From the NCBI RefSeq assembly GCF_009834875.1, contig NZ_WVHT01000005.1, forward strand, positions 248,001 to 312,000: a stretch of DNA of 64,000 nt. The letters run 5' to 3'. The notes under the pieces were generated by a model, which worked only from the letters and a program-made list of their open reading frames with translations, made no database searches and was not told the origin of the DNA. The stretch comes from Hufsiella arboris (GTDB taxonomy: Bacteria > Bacteroidota > Bacteroidia > Sphingobacteriales > Sphingobacteriaceae). This document shows, one piece after another, positions 24,671 to 33,061 of the stretch; the stretch's first letter is position 1, and every line of letters starts with the position of its first letter. A program made the position numbers and the translations under genes.

Positions 24671-25663
24671 ATGAAAAAATTACTCTATTACATTTTCCCG
24701 GCACTGTTTGCACCGATTGGCGTGCTTGCCCAGGATGCTTCGTTTAAAACAACATCGAAAGGGGCGCAATATAAAATCTTCACCAGTAATGCAGGCCCGA
24801 AAATCAAGTTGAACGACGTGATTACGTTTGATTTCACTCAAAAAACGGATAAAGATTCGGTGCTTCTTAGCAGCTATAAAAACGGGCAGCCTGTTAAAAT
24901 TCAAATACAAGCATCAAGAAGCGTCGCTGATTTGATGGATGTATTTCCGTTGCTGGCAGATAAAGACAGTGCGCTTGTAAAAGTTCCTACAGATTCAATC
25001 TTTAAAGATTACGAGGATCAACGCCCGCCGTTTTTGCCGAAGGGAAGCTTTATCAATTTCACAATAAAAATTGATAAGGTTCAAAGCCTGGAAGAAGCTA
25101 CAACTGAACGTCAGAAACAAATGGACGATATGAAGAACATGGAAAAAGCGACTTTAGCAAAATATCTTGCCGAAGCCAAATTGCCTGTTAAAGCAACGCC
25201 GTCCGGGCTGATTTATGTTATATCGAAAACTTCGGTTAAACCTAAGCCACTAAAAGGCGATACCGTTTTTGTAAATTATACCGGCCGCACTATTGACGGA
25301 AAAGTATTCGATTCAAGTGTTGAATCGGTTGCGAAACAAGCAGGATTGCAGCAACCAGGAAGAACATATGAGCCAATTAAAGTTGTTGTTGGAGAAGGCC
25401 AGGTAATTAAAGGCTGGGATGAGGGCTTGATGCTATTCAACGAAGGTGGTAGCGGAAAGCTAATTATTCAATCTGACTTAGGCTACGGCGATCGCGGTGC
25501 GGGTAACGATATCCCTCCATTCAGCACATTGCTGTTTGACATAGATATGGTTCGTGTTAAAAAGCCGAAGAGCGCAGTTAAGCCAGTTGCGGCTCCCGTT
25601 AAAAAACCAGTCGCTAAGCCAGCGACGAAAGCACCTGTTAAAAAGGTAGCTCCCAAAAAATAA
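24671..25663 (+). CDS. FKBP-type peptidyl-prolyl isomerase, exported
   Basis: A 330-residue paralogue of the preceding gene with a Sec signal peptide (MKKLLYYIFPALFAPIGVLA-Q) and no lipobox Cys. The FKBP domain (about 190-300) has GDTVFVNYTGRTIDGKVFDSS, VIKGWDEGLMLFNEGGSGKLIIQS and LGYGDRGAGNDIPPFSTLLFDIDM. The N-terminal half is again a degenerate FKBP-like region. A Lys/Ala/Pro-rich low-complexity tail of about 30 residues ends the protein, possibly for wall or membrane contact. Being a different sorting class from its neighbour suggests the pair serves two sites in the envelope. Confidence 0.9.
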   Translation: MKKLLYYIFPALFAPIGVLAQDASFKTTSKGAQYKIFTSNAGPKIKLNDVITFDFTQKTDKDSVLLSSYKNGQPVKIQIQASRSVADLMDVFPLLADKDSALVKVPTDSIFKDYEDQRPPFLPKGSFINFTIKIDKVQSLEEATTERQKQMDDMKNMEKATLAKYLAEAKLPVKATPSGLIYVISKTSVKPKPLKGDTVFVNYTGRTIDGKVFDSSVESVAKQAGLQQPGRTYEPIKVVVGEGQVIKGWDEGLMLFNEGGSGKLIIQSDLGYGDRGAGNDIPPFSTLLFDIDMVRVKKPKSAVKPVAAPVKKPVAKPATKAPVKKVAPKK

Positions 25664-25671
25664 TAACCTCG

Positions 25672-25734
25672 GGGTTATCTCAAATAATTAATTTTGCCGT
25701 TTTTAAGGTTGAACGAATTGTTTAGAGATAACCC
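25672..25734. repeat. Inverted repeat flanking the tatD promoter region, with an alternative hairpin
   Basis: GGGTTATCTC (25672-25681) and its exact complement GAGATAACCC (25725-25734) are separated by 43 bases that include a full -7 box TAATTTTG (25689-25696). The left arm can also pair with the sequence just before it (ATAACC 25663-25668 with GGTTAT 25673-25678, loop TCGG). So two structures compete. This may be a paired operator around the promoter or a switching leader; the right arm ends 11 bases before the tatD ATG. Confidence 0.45.
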
Positions 25735-25745
25735 TTATTATTTAT

Positions 25746-26513
25746 ATGATTTTAACAGATAGCCATACGCATATTTACTACGAAACGGATCCGGACAAGC
25801 TTAACGCGTTGGTGGATCGGGCGTTGAAAAATGGCATATCACGAATGTTTCTCCCCAACGTGGATGCTTCTTCTATTCCACTGGTAATGGAAACTTCTGC
25901 GAAATTTTCGGCTAACTGTTTTCCGATGCTTGGTTTACATCCCTGCGATGTTAAAGAGAATTACCAGGACGAGCTTGAAGAGATTCGCAATGCGATTAAC
26001 CAGTACAAAATCTTTGCGATAGGAGAGATCGGAATTGATCTTTATTGGGACAAATCGACACTTGAAATACAAAAAGAAGCGTTCAGGAAACAGATTTCAT
26101 GGGCGAAAGGTTTAGATCTGCCAATTGTTATTCATTGTCGGGATGCGTTCGATGAGGTTTATGAAATTTTATGTGAGGAAAAGGATGAGCTTTTAAAGGG
26201 AATATTTCATTGCTTTACCGGCGACCTGGAGCAAGCAAATAAAATAATTGAACTTGGCTTTTATTTAGGTATCGGAGGCGTTGTTACTTACAAAAATGCG
26301 GGCCTTGCTGAAGTTGTAGCTCAATTAAAAGCGGATAACCTGGTTTTAGAAACCGATTCACCTTATCTGACACCGGTTCCATTCAGAGGAAAACCGAACG
26401 AAAGCAGCTATCTGGTTTATGTAGCTCAAAAAGTTGCCGATTTACTTCAAATGAGTATAGAGGATGTGGCGTATATCACCACAGAAAATTCAAAAAAAAT
26501 ATTTTCTGTTTGA
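25746..26513 (+). CDS. TatD family metal-dependent hydrolase (DNase)
   Basis: A TIM-barrel two-metal hydrolase; TatD members have 3'-5' DNase/RNase activity and are sometimes D-aminoacyl-tRNA deacylases. Metal ligands are in DSHTHI (residues 5-10), GEIGIDLYWD, IVIHCRDAFDEVY, IFHCFTGD and the late Asp in LETDSPYLTPVP. The length of 255 is standard. The last 50 bases overlap an upstream in-frame extension of the asparaginase reading frame, but that gene starts later at 26560, so there is a real 46-base gap. The substrate in this organism is unproven. Confidence 0.92.
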   Translation: MILTDSHTHIYYETDPDKLNALVDRALKNGISRMFLPNVDASSIPLVMETSAKFSANCFPMLGLHPCDVKENYQDELEEIRNAINQYKIFAIGEIGIDLYWDKSTLEIQKEAFRKQISWAKGLDLPIVIHCRDAFDEVYEILCEEKDELLKGIFHCFTGDLEQANKIIELGFYLGIGGVVTYKNAGLAEVVAQLKADNLVLETDSPYLTPVPFRGKPNESSYLVYVAQKVADLLQMSIEDVAYITTENSKKIFSV

Positions 26514-26559
26514 ACCTTTCTCTTTTGAAAGAATTAAACACGAAATTCGACAGTACTAT

Positions 26560-27618
26560 ATGACCAGAATTTTAATCATTTACACCGGCGGTACCATTGG
26601 CATGGTAAGTGATTCTGGCTCAGGCTCGTTGGTTCCGCTCGATTTCAGCCAAATACTGGAAAATGTCCCGGAATTAAAACGACTGAACTACCAGATCACC
26701 GTTCATTCATTCCATCCGATTATCGATTCGTCGAACATGAAGCCCGAAATTTGGATAGAGCTAGCCGAAAAAATAGAAGAACGATATGATGAATTTGACG
26801 GTTTCGTAATCCTTCACGGATCTGACACCATGGCCTTTACCGCATCGGCATTAAGTTTCATGCTCGAAGGGTTGAATAAACCGGTTGTGTTTACCGGCTC
26901 CCAGCTTCCTATCGGGCAGATACGAACCGACGCGAAGGAGAACCTCATTACAGCGCTTGAAATAGCTACCAGCAAAAAAACTAACGGCAAAGCTAAAGTG
27001 CCGGAGGTTTGTATTTATTTTGATTTTCAGCTATTTCGTGGTAATCGGGCATTTAAATATAATTCGGCAAAATTTGAAGCGTTCAGGTCGCCAAACTACC
27101 CTGTATTAGCCGAAGCAGGTGTTCATTTACGTTATAACGAAGCGAGCATCAGATCCTGCGATGACTGTGTGTTCAGGGTTCATAAGCGATTGGATAATTC
27201 AATAGCAGTTTTGAAGCTTTACCCTGGTATCAGCAAGGATACGGTATCTGCAATTGTCAACTCCGATGCGAAAGCGATTATCATGGAGGCATTTGGTGCC
27301 GGTAATGCTACAACCGATGAGTGGTTCCTGAATTGCCTGGAATCTGCAATTAAAAGAGGAAAGATTATTCTTGATATCTCTCAATGTAAGGTTGGGATGG
27401 TCGAGATCGGCCGTTACGAAACAAGCCAGGCTCTTAAAGAAATGGGTGTGGCAAGCGGTTTCGACATGACGTTTGAGGCAGCTGTTACTAAATTGATGTT
27501 TTTGCTTGGACGCGGTTTCACAAACGACAGAATTAAGGAATTGCTCGAGACAAATCTTCGGGGAGAGCTTTCCAATAACATGAATACTCTCTATCTGAAA
27601 AAGAATACACTTTATTAA
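26560..27618 (+). CDS. ansA: Type I (cytoplasmic) L-asparaginase
   Basis: Hydrolyses L-asparagine to aspartate and ammonia. Both catalytic Thr motifs are intact: YTGGTIGM (residues 8-15) and HGSDTMAFTASALSF (86-100), plus the GSQLPIGQIRTDAKENL stretch. The longer ORF begins at 26464 inside tatD; the family N-terminus starts at the ATG at 26560 (352 residues), without a signal peptide, as expected for type I. Its last 4 bases overlap the end of the convergent cheB gene. Confidence 0.93.
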   Translation: MTRILIIYTGGTIGMVSDSGSGSLVPLDFSQILENVPELKRLNYQITVHSFHPIIDSSNMKPEIWIELAEKIEERYDEFDGFVILHGSDTMAFTASALSFMLEGLNKPVVFTGSQLPIGQIRTDAKENLITALEIATSKKTNGKAKVPEVCIYFDFQLFRGNRAFKYNSAKFEAFRSPNYPVLAEAGVHLRYNEASIRSCDDCVFRVHKRLDNSIAVLKLYPGISKDTVSAIVNSDAKAIIMEAFGAGNATTDEWFLNCLESAIKRGKIILDISQCKVGMVEIGRYETSQALKEMGVASGFDMTFEAAVTKLMFLLGRGFTNDRIKELLETNLRGELSNNMNTLYLKKNTLY

Positions 27619-28199
27619 CTGTTTAACGAGTTAATGAAGTCGCTCATGTCTTTTGGCTTTAACAGGAAATCTGGTTTGACCCTGTTAATCGCTTTTTGCG
27701 GCATAAAGAAAACTTCCGCGGTTGAGGGATCCTGAACGGCGAAAGTGCCGCCAGCCAATTTAACGGCCTCTACTCCAGCCGATCCATCCTCATTGGCACC
27801 CGAAAGTAATAAGCACGTAAGTTTGGTAAACGGCGCTTCCGCAGCGGTTTGAAAAGTCAGATCAATGCTAGGCCTGCTATAATTCACTTTTTCTGAAAAA
27901 TCGAGCGAAAAGGTTAAATTTCGCTCAACAAGGAGATGATAATCTGCCGGTGCAACATAGATCACTCCGCCGTTTACAGGCTCTTTTTCCTCTGCTTCCT
28001 TTACAGGTGTATGTGTTCTGAACGTTAACAGTTCGACTAACGGAGAATCATCCCCTGCCTTACGGTGCAGCACCATGACAATTGCCAGGTCTGGACCTAA
28101 TTGAATGAAAGGGAGAAATTGTAGTATCACCTCCAAACTACCGGCCGACCCGCCTATCAGCAGAAGATTTTTTGCAAGCGTTAGACCGTTTTTCGCCAT
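27615..28199 (-). CDS. cheB: CheB-type methylesterase domain protein without receiver
   Basis: A stand-alone protein-glutamate methylesterase domain of 194 residues; a full CheB would carry an N-terminal receiver, missing here. The catalytic triad is present: Ser18 in GGSAGS, His45 in MVLHRKAGD and Asp138 in SGANEDGSAGV. It should therefore hydrolyse methyl-glutamate esters. No chemoreceptor, CheA or CheW is encoded nearby, so the methylated target is unknown. The start codon overlaps the end of the CheR gene by 19 bases, which implies tight translational coupling, and its 3' end overlaps ansA by 4 bases. Confidence 0.88.
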   Translation of the reverse strand: MAKNGLTLAKNLLLIGGSAGSLEVILQFLPFIQLGPDLAIVMVLHRKAGDDSPLVELLTFRTHTPVKEAEEKEPVNGGVIYVAPADYHLLVERNLTFSLDFSEKVNYSRPSIDLTFQTAAEAPFTKLTCLLLSGANEDGSAGVEAVKLAGGTFAVQDPSTAEVFFMPQKAINRVKPDFLLKPKDMSDFINSLNS

Positions 28200-29002
28200 A
28201 TTTTTTCGCGTTGTATTTGTTTGAAGTTTTTCGCGATCGGTGAAAATCTGATACTCTCCTTAGAGCCCAGCGCCAGGAATCCCAAATTTTCCAGACTTTC
28301 GTTAAAAAGGTCGAATACAGTTGTCTGCAGATTTCGGTCGAAATAAATAAGTACGTTACGGCAAATTATAAGTTGAAACTCATTGAATGAGCTATCCGAT
28401 ACCAGGTTGTGAGTAGCAAAAATCATCTTTTGCTTCAAACTTTCATCAAATTTTGCCAGATCATAATTCGCTGAATAATAACTGGAAAAGTCTTTTTTTC
28501 CACCGGAAGCGATGTAGTTTTCGGAATATTGTTTCATCATTCCCATAGGAAAGATGCCGTTACGAGCTTTCTCTACCACACTAGGGTTAATATCTGTTGC
28601 GTATAGTAAAGATTTGTGATATAGATTGGCCTCTTTAAGCAGGATAGCCATCGAATACACTTCTTCGCCTGTTGAACATCCAGCGTGCCAGATCCTGATA
28701 AAGGGGTAGGTGCCGAGCGCGGGCAAGACCTCTTCTCTCAAAACGCGGTAAAAAGACGGATCACGGAACATTTCGGTAACGTTTACCGTAATCTCTTCAA
28801 TGAATCGTTTCAGATAATTGGGGTCATTTATTACCTTATAACGCAATTCAGCAAAACTCGGAAACTTGTCTAACGTGAACAGCCGGTTTATCCTGCGCTT
28901 TATCGAAGCTTTTGAGTATTCGGTAAAATCGTAGCCATAAAGTTCAAAAACATCGTTTAGCAAAATTTCTACATCTTCATCATGTATGGCACTTATATCC
29001 AC
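28181..29002 (-). CDS. cheR: CheR-type protein-glutamate methyltransferase
   Basis: SAM-dependent methyltransferase of the CheR family, 273 residues, with no TPR tail. The N-terminal CheR_N helical domain (about 5-70) is followed by the conserved VTEMFRDPSF and the SAM-binding IWHAGCSTGEEVYS (about 104-117). LLYATDIN, ICRNVLIYF and the late LGSKES segments complete the family pattern. Together with the overlapping CheB it could set the methylation level of a signalling protein, maybe the large hybrid kinase of the same operon. Its gene starts 18 bases after the stand-alone receiver gene. Confidence 0.92.
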   Translation of the reverse strand: MDISAIHDEDVEILLNDVFELYGYDFTEYSKASIKRRINRLFTLDKFPSFAELRYKVINDPNYLKRFIEEITVNVTEMFRDPSFYRVLREEVLPALGTYPFIRIWHAGCSTGEEVYSMAILLKEANLYHKSLLYATDINPSVVEKARNGIFPMGMMKQYSENYIASGGKKDFSSYYSANYDLAKFDESLKQKMIFATHNLVSDSSFNEFQLIICRNVLIYFDRNLQTTVFDLFNESLENLGFLALGSKESIRFSPIAKNFKQIQREKIWRKTV

Positions 29003-29020
29003 AGATAGCGTATGTTTTTA

Positions 29021-29392
29021 TTACAAATATTTTTGTAAGATTTCTATTAGCGCGTCCACATTCACAGGTTTTGAAACATAATCCACCGCACCGGCACGCA
29101 AGCAGCGTTCCCTGTCGCCAACCATCGCCTGGGCAGTAAGCGCAATAACAGGTATCTGCGACGTGTTCCTGGTTTTGCGCAGTTCAGCTATGGCTTCATA
29201 ACCGTCCATGTCAGGCATCATCATATCCATTAAAATAATGCCAATATTGTTATTGTTCTGCAAAATTTTAAAGGCTTCAGCTGCTCCGGGGGCACTAAAG
29301 CATTTATAACCTCTCGATTTTAGTACCAGGTTCAAGGCGAAAATATTTCGCGGGTCATCGTCAACGATGAGAATTTGTTTTGCTTCGTCCAT
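29021..29392 (-). CDS. Stand-alone response regulator receiver
   Basis: A 123-residue REC domain with no output domain. The phospho-acceptor is Asp56 in LMDMMMPDMDGYE; the acidic pair is in VDDDPRN and the conserved Lys in DYVSKPV. It is closely similar to the third receiver of the large hybrid kinase encoded just upstream (same DMMMP.DGYE, GDRE.C and SKPV. pattern), so the two probably arose by duplication. It may act as a shuttle in a phosphorelay. Start 12 bases after the kinase gene. Confidence 0.93.
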   Translation of the reverse strand: MDEAKQILIVDDDPRNIFALNLVLKSRGYKCFSAPGAAEAFKILQNNNNIGIILMDMMMPDMDGYEAIAELRKTRNTSQIPVIALTAQAMVGDRERCLRAGAVDYVSKPVNVDALIEILQKYL

Positions 29393-29404
29393 CTTTAAAA
29401 ACTC

Positions 29405-32400
29405 TTAGAACGCTTTGTCGTAAAGCCAGACGCGCAATAATGACAGTAATTGATCAATATCTACTGGTTTTGAAATATAATCTGAGGCACCTGCACTGAT
29501 ACATTTTTCCCGATCACCTAACATCGCTTTTGCGGTTACCGCCAATATCGGCAGATTTTTATATTTCGGGTTTTGCCTTATCTGTGTTGTTGTTTCATAA
29601 CCGTCCAGTTCTGGCATCATCATGTCCATTAAAATGAGGTCGACATCCGGATTTTCCTGCAATTGCTTAAGTGCTTCTTTTCCGTCTGTTGCCGAGATGA
29701 TGTTCATCTGATGCTGTTCGAGGGCTTTGGTTAACGAAAAAATGTTGCGAACGTCATCATCTGCGATAAGCACCTTTTTGTTTTTTAACACTTCGTTGAG
29801 CATTCCCAGCCGCTGCATTTGAGATTGCTTCTTTTCCGGATGCTCCTTTTCTTCTACAAGGTGAAGGAACAATGCAATTTCATCCAGTATCCGTTGGTAT
29901 GAATGCGCGGTTTTTACAACGATCGAATCGGCATATTTTTTTATCCGGCTTTCTTCGGCCTTAGAAAGGTTTTTACCGGTGAAAATAATTATTGGCAGAT
30001 TTTCAAGCCCCGGATTTTGCTTAACTGTTTCGAGTGTTTGATAAGCTGTTTGGTCTGGAATTCCCATATCGAGAATTACACAATCGACGTCCTGGTTCTG
30101 AAGAGCATTTACTCCTTCAGAAACGGAGTCTTTTATTTCCGCATTGATATTAAACGATTCAAGGAAGTACGCCAGTGCCTTTGCATGCTTTGGATTTTCC
30201 TCTACTATTAATACTTTTTTCGGATGCCGGTTTAATGCATCTTCCAGCTTCTGGAACATTTGCTGCATGTTTTCAATCGCGACAGGTTTGTTTATGAAAT
30301 CAACAGCGCCTTTCATGAGACTTTCTTTCTTGACCTCCATCGACGACATTATATGAACCGGAATATGCCTGGTCGCCGAATTGGTTTTCAACTCATTCAT
30401 TACCTGCCAGCCATCTTTCATCGGAAGCTGAATATCGAGCAATATTGCTTTGGGAGAGTAATGCAAGGCCATATCAAGAGCCTGATCTCCCCGAACCACT
30501 ACAATACCTTTATAGTTGCGTTTATGCGTAAAATTTAACAAGGCTTTGGCAAAGTTTGTATCATCTTCAACGATAAGGACAATATTGTCGCCTTGCTGTA
30601 TATTATTACGATCGTCAGGTACGTCCTCAGGAATCTCAGGAACAATAAATGAGGATGGCGCCGAAACCGTTCTTTCCGGTTTGAAAGTTTCCATAGCCGG
30701 TACTGGCGCTTCTGTCGTCGCATTTTCGTCGGGCTTATTTGGTGGAATAGTAAGGATAAAAGTACTTCCTTTATCTGGCTGGCTTTCTAATTGAATATCA
30801 CCACCTAACAGTTTCGCCAGTTCACGGCTTATTGACAGTCCGAGCCCCGTTCCGCCAAATTTTCTGCGTGTTGATCCGTCCGCTTGCTGGAATGCTTCGA
30901 ATATTAGTTTTTGCTTTTCTTTGGGGATACCGATACCCGTATCCGTTACAACAAATTTAATGTTGCTATCGTCTGTTGTGTCGATTTCGAGGTTGACAGA
31001 GCCCTTTGTGGTGAACTTTAAAGCATTCGATAGCAAGTTTTTAAGGATCTGATCCAGCCTCATCCGATCGGTTTCAAACTGCTGAGGCGCATTTTCTGCT
31101 ATCGAGATATTTAGTGCGAGGTTTTTTTCCCGGGCTATCGGGCTAAATAAAGATTGAAGGTCATTGACGACCTCCCGTGGAGTGACACGAGAATACTCAA
31201 GGTCCATTTTTCCGGATTCAATCTTTGAGAGATCGAGTATTTCGTCAATAAGGGAGAGGAGGCCGTTCCCGGAACTCTGAATTACTTTTGCCGATTCAAC
31301 CTGTTCGTCATTTAAATTAGCGTCGGTATTTTCAGATAATAAGCGCGACAACAGCAAAATCGAATTCAGCGGTGTACGTAGCTCATGCGACATGTTTGCC
31401 AGGAATTCAGACTTATATTTCGTGCTTATTTCGAGTTCCTCAGCTTTTCGCTGAATGTCAATATTTCGCTCAACAATTACCTGGTTCTTTTCTTCAAGCA
31501 GGCGGCTTCGTTCTTCGAGTTCCTGATTGGCTTGTAGAAGCTCTTCTTGCTGTACTCTTAGTTCCTCTTCAGAAACCTGTAATTTTTGTGCCTGCGCTTC
31601 CAGTTCAGTGTTCAGATTCTCAAGTTCAGAATGTTGTGCCTGTAATTCTTCTGATTGAGATTGTGTTTCTTCTAATAGTTCCTGAAGACGTTTTCTATTC
31701 TGCGAACTATAAATAGCGATGCCTATATTTCGTGAAACAGTATTAATAAATTCCACAATGTTATCACTGTAGCCGTTTACTGAAGCAATGCCGACGACAC
31801 CTTTTACCTTATTTTCATGGAAGATAGGGGTTACAATTATTTCTCGCGGACGGATTTCGCCAGCAGCGTAACTCACTGTGATAAACTCCGGATCGACATC
31901 TTTTACTATTATCTGCTTTCCAGAAGTAGCCACCTGGCCAACTATACCATCACTTAGCTTGATGGTGCGCCTATCCGGTTTTGGTAAAAACGCATAGCCA
32001 TTGTAATAATTAAGTTGGTCATTTTCGAGAATATAAAGGGAACCTAACTGGCTGCCGGTATAGTCTGCCACAAATTCCATCACAGAGCCGGTCAGTTCAG
32101 GCAGATCCTGATCGCCTATCATGCGGTCATTCAGGCCAGCAATACCAGCCTGCAGCCATTCTTTATCCTGAAGCAAGCTGAAAGAATATTCCAGCGAGCC
32201 AGCCATTTTATTAAGCGACAATGAAAGACTGCCGAGATTGTCTTTCTCTTCATCGGCTACGCGGGTGGTGTAATCGCCTGCAGAAATTTGTTCAGCAATT
32301 TTCTGGATGATATCGATCCGACGTGTGATGTCTTCGTCTTTTTTGGCAAGTACCTGTTGTAATCGTTCACGTTCTTTAAAGTCGCTTATTAAGCGGAAAT

Positions 32401-32992
32401 AAAACGAGATCGTGATTCCTAAAGCTAGGATTGCGGCTATAATTATTACAATCGGAGTAAAGCCCGCAAATGCATTCATTTTCTCGGTGCGTGTCTGGAG
32501 GAACGAGCGCTCCATTTGCTCCATCTTTTTAATAAGTGCGCGGGTTTGATCCATATAGGATTTGCCCTGCAATAACTGGGCGACGCTCACAGCCCGGTTT
32601 TGCTGTTTCAGATCAATAAGATTTTGAAGTATGTTAAGCCTGTTGCCGATCATGAGCTGCAGGCTGTCGCAATTCTGTTGCTGAACATCATTATCAATTG
32701 TTAATGATTTGATGCGCTTAACGGCAGAGAGAGCTTTTTGCGAAGAGCCTTTATAGGGATCTAAAAAAACTTCGTTCCCTGTAAGTAAATATCCCCGCTG
32801 TCCGGTCTCCGCGTCCTTCATTGTAGAAATAACGCCATCCAATTCCTGAATCACATTATTTGTGTGATCCACCATTTCCGAGCTTGTCAGCAAGTTTTTA
32901 ATGCTAATGTACGAAGCCAGCGAGCTGATTAATAAGATAATCAGCGAAATGCTAAATCCTATCTGCAAATTCCTGGTAAATGAATTTTTCAT
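29405..32992 (-). CDS. Hybrid sensor histidine kinase with CHASE3, HAMP, GAF and three receivers
   Basis: A 1195-residue inner-membrane sensor. Order: TM1 (about 11-30), CHASE3 periplasmic sensor (about 35-175), TM2 (about 178-198), HAMP (about 200-275), GAF (about 285-430), long Glu/Gln-rich coiled coil (about 437-525), HisKA with His536 in ANMSHELRTPLNS, HATPase_c (about 640-750, N box NLLSNALKF and G boxes GTGIG-like DTGIGIP and GGTGLGLS), then receivers with Asp853, Asp975 and Asp1123. The middle receiver is degenerate (EEN instead of DDD-type acidic pocket, TAH instead of Lys region) and may not be phosphorylated. The gene order in the operon suggests it phosphorylates the stand-alone receiver and is modified by CheR/CheB. 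Confidence 0.93.
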   Translation of the reverse strand: MKNSFTRNLQIGFSISLIILLISSLASYISIKNLLTSSEMVDHTNNVIQELDGVISTMKDAETGQRGYLLTGNEVFLDPYKGSSQKALSAVKRIKSLTIDNDVQQQNCDSLQLMIGNRLNILQNLIDLKQQNRAVSVAQLLQGKSYMDQTRALIKKMEQMERSFLQTRTEKMNAFAGFTPIVIIIAAILALGITISFYFRLISDFKERERLQQVLAKKDEDITRRIDIIQKIAEQISAGDYTTRVADEEKDNLGSLSLSLNKMAGSLEYSFSLLQDKEWLQAGIAGLNDRMIGDQDLPELTGSVMEFVADYTGSQLGSLYILENDQLNYYNGYAFLPKPDRRTIKLSDGIVGQVATSGKQIIVKDVDPEFITVSYAAGEIRPREIIVTPIFHENKVKGVVGIASVNGYSDNIVEFINTVSRNIGIAIYSSQNRKRLQELLEETQSQSEELQAQHSELENLNTELEAQAQKLQVSEEELRVQQEELLQANQELEERSRLLEEKNQVIVERNIDIQRKAEELEISTKYKSEFLANMSHELRTPLNSILLLSRLLSENTDANLNDEQVESAKVIQSSGNGLLSLIDEILDLSKIESGKMDLEYSRVTPREVVNDLQSLFSPIAREKNLALNISIAENAPQQFETDRMRLDQILKNLLSNALKFTTKGSVNLEIDTTDDSNIKFVVTDTGIGIPKEKQKLIFEAFQQADGSTRRKFGGTGLGLSISRELAKLLGGDIQLESQPDKGSTFILTIPPNKPDENATTEAPVPAMETFKPERTVSAPSSFIVPEIPEDVPDDRNNIQQGDNIVLIVEDDTNFAKALLNFTHKRNYKGIVVVRGDQALDMALHYSPKAILLDIQLPMKDGWQVMNELKTNSATRHIPVHIMSSMEVKKESLMKGAVDFINKPVAIENMQQMFQKLEDALNRHPKKVLIVEENPKHAKALAYFLESFNINAEIKDSVSEGVNALQNQDVDCVILDMGIPDQTAYQTLETVKQNPGLENLPIIIFTGKNLSKAEESRIKKYADSIVVKTAHSYQRILDEIALFLHLVEEKEHPEKKQSQMQRLGMLNEVLKNKKVLIADDDVRNIFSLTKALEQHQMNIISATDGKEALKQLQENPDVDLILMDMMMPELDGYETTTQIRQNPKYKNLPILAVTAKAMLGDREKCISAGASDYISKPVDIDQLLSLLRVWLYDKAF

Positions 32993-33061
32993 TTATTTAT
33001 GTAATCTTAATAGTTCGAGTGATGATGCGGTGATTGATGCGATGCGACGATAAGCAAAGAA

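Noticed and set aside
26464-26559. Longer N-terminus of the asparaginase overlapping tatD
   Set aside because: The extra residues are out-of-frame tatD sequence and type I asparaginases begin at the TRILIIYTGGT position.
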